From contig JACOUZ010000004.1 of the NCBI GenBank assembly GCA_016177515.1, positions 1-5,583 of the forward strand: a stretch of DNA of 5,583 nucleotides. The letters are read 5' to 3'. The notes beneath the pieces were generated by a model. It did not search any database and had not been told where the DNA came from. It saw only the letters and a list, made by a program, of their open reading frames with translations. This DNA is from Acidobacteriota bacterium (lineage in GTDB: Bacteria > Acidobacteriota > Polarisedimenticolia > Gp22-AA2). Each line of letters opens with the position of its first letter. Position 1 is the first letter of the stretch. A program made the position numbers and the translations under genes. This document shows, piece after piece, positions 5,063 to 5,583 of the stretch.

Positions 5063-5374
5063 TCAGGAAACCTCGACCTGGACGTCGGTTCCCTCGATGC
5101 GCACACGATAGGCCGGCACCGCGCCCGGCGCGGGCGGCGTCAGGTTCCTGCCGCTGCCAAGGTCGAAACAGGCTCCGTGCCACGGGCAAATCACCGTGGT
5201 CCCCTCAATCGTCCCCTCTGACAGAGGGCCTCCACGGTGAGTGCAGGTGTCCCCGATCGCGTAATAGGTCCCGCCCACGTTGAACAGAGCGATCTTCTGT
5301 CCACCCACCTGAACGGCCATACCCGTGCCGGGAGCCAGGTCCGTCACCTCCGCAACTCTGTGGAAAGTGGCCAT
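5063..5374 (-). CDS. Rieske [2Fe-2S] ferredoxin, single-domain
   Basis: A 103-residue cytoplasmic electron carrier of the dioxygenase-ferredoxin/NirD-small-subunit type. Both cluster-binding boxes are intact: CTHRGG (Cys44, His46) and CPWHGACFDL (Cys63, His66), 16 residues apart as is normal for the short ferredoxin-like group. The protein is all beta, with no signal peptide, membrane anchor or disulfide cysteines, which separates it from bc1-type Rieske proteins. Such proteins pass electrons from a reductase to an oxygenase or nitrite reductase; no such partner is in this window. Two ATGs lie six bases apart at 5380 and 5374. The ribosome site AGGAGG (5388-5383) is only two bases from the first but eight from the second, so 5374 is chosen. 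A promoter-like pair precedes it. It is probably monocistronic or last in its transcript. Confidence 0.93.
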   Translation of the reverse strand: MATFHRVAEVTDLAPGTGMAVQVGGQKIALFNVGGTYYAIGDTCTHRGGPLSEGTIEGTTVICPWHGACFDLGSGRNLTPPAPGAVPAYRVRIEGTDVQVEVS

Positions 5375-5382
5375 CGCCATCC

Positions 5383-5388
5383 CCTCCT
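5383..5388 (-). promoter_or_regulatory. Shine-Dalgarno AGGAGG that decides the Rieske start
   Basis: A perfect AGGAGG on the minus strand lies two bases before ATG 5380 and eight bases before the in-frame ATG 5374. Standard spacing favours the second ATG, giving a protein starting MATFHRVAEV. Confidence 0.65.
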
Positions 5389-5395
5389 TCGAGTG

Positions 5396-5425
5396 ATGCT
5401 ATGCCGACGTTCCCGACCCCGTCAA
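5396..5425 (-). promoter_or_regulatory. Sigma70-type promoter for the Rieske gene
   Basis: TTGACG (5425-5420) is a five-of-six match to the -35 consensus. After an 18-base spacer, TAGCAT (5401-5396) matches four of six bases of the -10 consensus. The predicted start is near 5389, immediately before the Shine-Dalgarno site, giving a leader of about 15 bases. It lies in the 90-base gap after the membrane-protein gene, so the Rieske gene can be transcribed on its own. Confidence 0.45.
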
Positions 5426-5471
5426 TTCCGGTAGGGTCTACGCCAGCCGCTGGCAGGACCTCAGGGCCGCG

Positions 5472-5583
5472 CTACCGGGAGTTCGTCTGCGAGGACCGCC
5501 TCTCCTGGATGGCGCGGACGAGGAGGTAGGCGCCGAAGAGCATCGGAGCGACCGGCCACCATTCGTCGATCCAGTCCAGGGAC
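5472..5583 (-). CDS. C-terminal end of a small membrane protein (LiaI/LiaF-like transmembrane motif), partial
   Basis: The last 36 codons plus a TAG stop at 5472-5474 of a gene that begins beyond the window. The visible protein is a polar lead (SLDWIDE), one membrane segment WWPVAPMLFGAYLLVRAI, and a short charged tail (QERRSSQTNSR). The WWPxxxxxxGxYLLxRA pattern is common in small LiaI/LiaF-type (DUF5668-like) transmembrane proteins, which in some bacteria act in envelope-stress sensing. With so little sequence the family is a guess from the motif, but coding itself is well supported by the clean hydrophobic helix and codon use. It lies upstream of, and in the same direction as, the Rieske gene. 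Confidence 0.62.
   Translation of the reverse strand, partial: SLDWIDEWWPVAPMLFGAYLLVRAIQERRSSQTNSR

Noticed and set aside
4823..5221. Plus-strand frame of 132 codons running into the Rieske gene from the opposite strand
   Set aside because: It is Arg/Pro/Ala-rich and overlaps an intact Rieske gene with both cluster-binding boxes. Likely chance.

Overview
The window is GC-rich bacterial DNA with compact, mostly co-directional genes, strong third-position GC and little intergenic space on the left. The gene types are a two-gene ABC-2 exporter, a VOC protein, an Ada/Ogt-type DNA repair protein, a Rieske ferredoxin and decayed toxin-antitoxin-like cassettes. They fit an environmental high-GC bacterium such as an Acidobacteria- or Deltaproteobacteria-like lineage. 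That placement is an impression from family resemblance; no phylogenetic marker is present.

Left part (1-3007, all minus strand, read right to left): an ABC exporter ATPase, its ABC-2 membrane subunit, a VOC-fold protein of the glyoxalase/bleomycin-resistance superfamily, and the N-terminal part of an O6-alkylguanine-DNA alkyltransferase cut by the window edge. The gaps are 20, 42 and 95 bases. The first three look like one transcript. The alkyltransferase may have its own promoter, because a TANNNT box sits exactly six bases before its ATG.

Middle part (3052-4317, plus strand): first a graveyard of about 540 bases. It holds a small conserved-hypothetical gene broken by an in-frame TAG, fragments resembling the C-terminal part of an AAA/DUF4143-type ATPase in shifted frames, and a 41-codon N-terminal stub of such an ATPase that stops just after a damaged Walker A motif. 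Next comes an apparently intact pair: a nucleotidyltransferase-fold protein with a DLD motif, followed three bases later by a 70-residue basic partner. The pair has the layout of a toxin-antitoxin or defence module, but the function is inferred.

Right part (4318-5583): about 740 bases hold no convincing gene except a possible 52-codon ORF and one GC-rich hairpin. Then, on the minus strand, come a complete Rieske [2Fe-2S] ferredoxin with a readable promoter and ribosome site, and the C-terminal 36 codons of a small membrane protein cut by the window edge.

I see no CRISPR array, tRNA, rRNA or intact insertion sequence. The most interesting material is the decaying island at 3052-3592, the nucleotidyltransferase pair beside it, and the leaderless-type start signals of two genes. 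No clearly new system is demonstrated.
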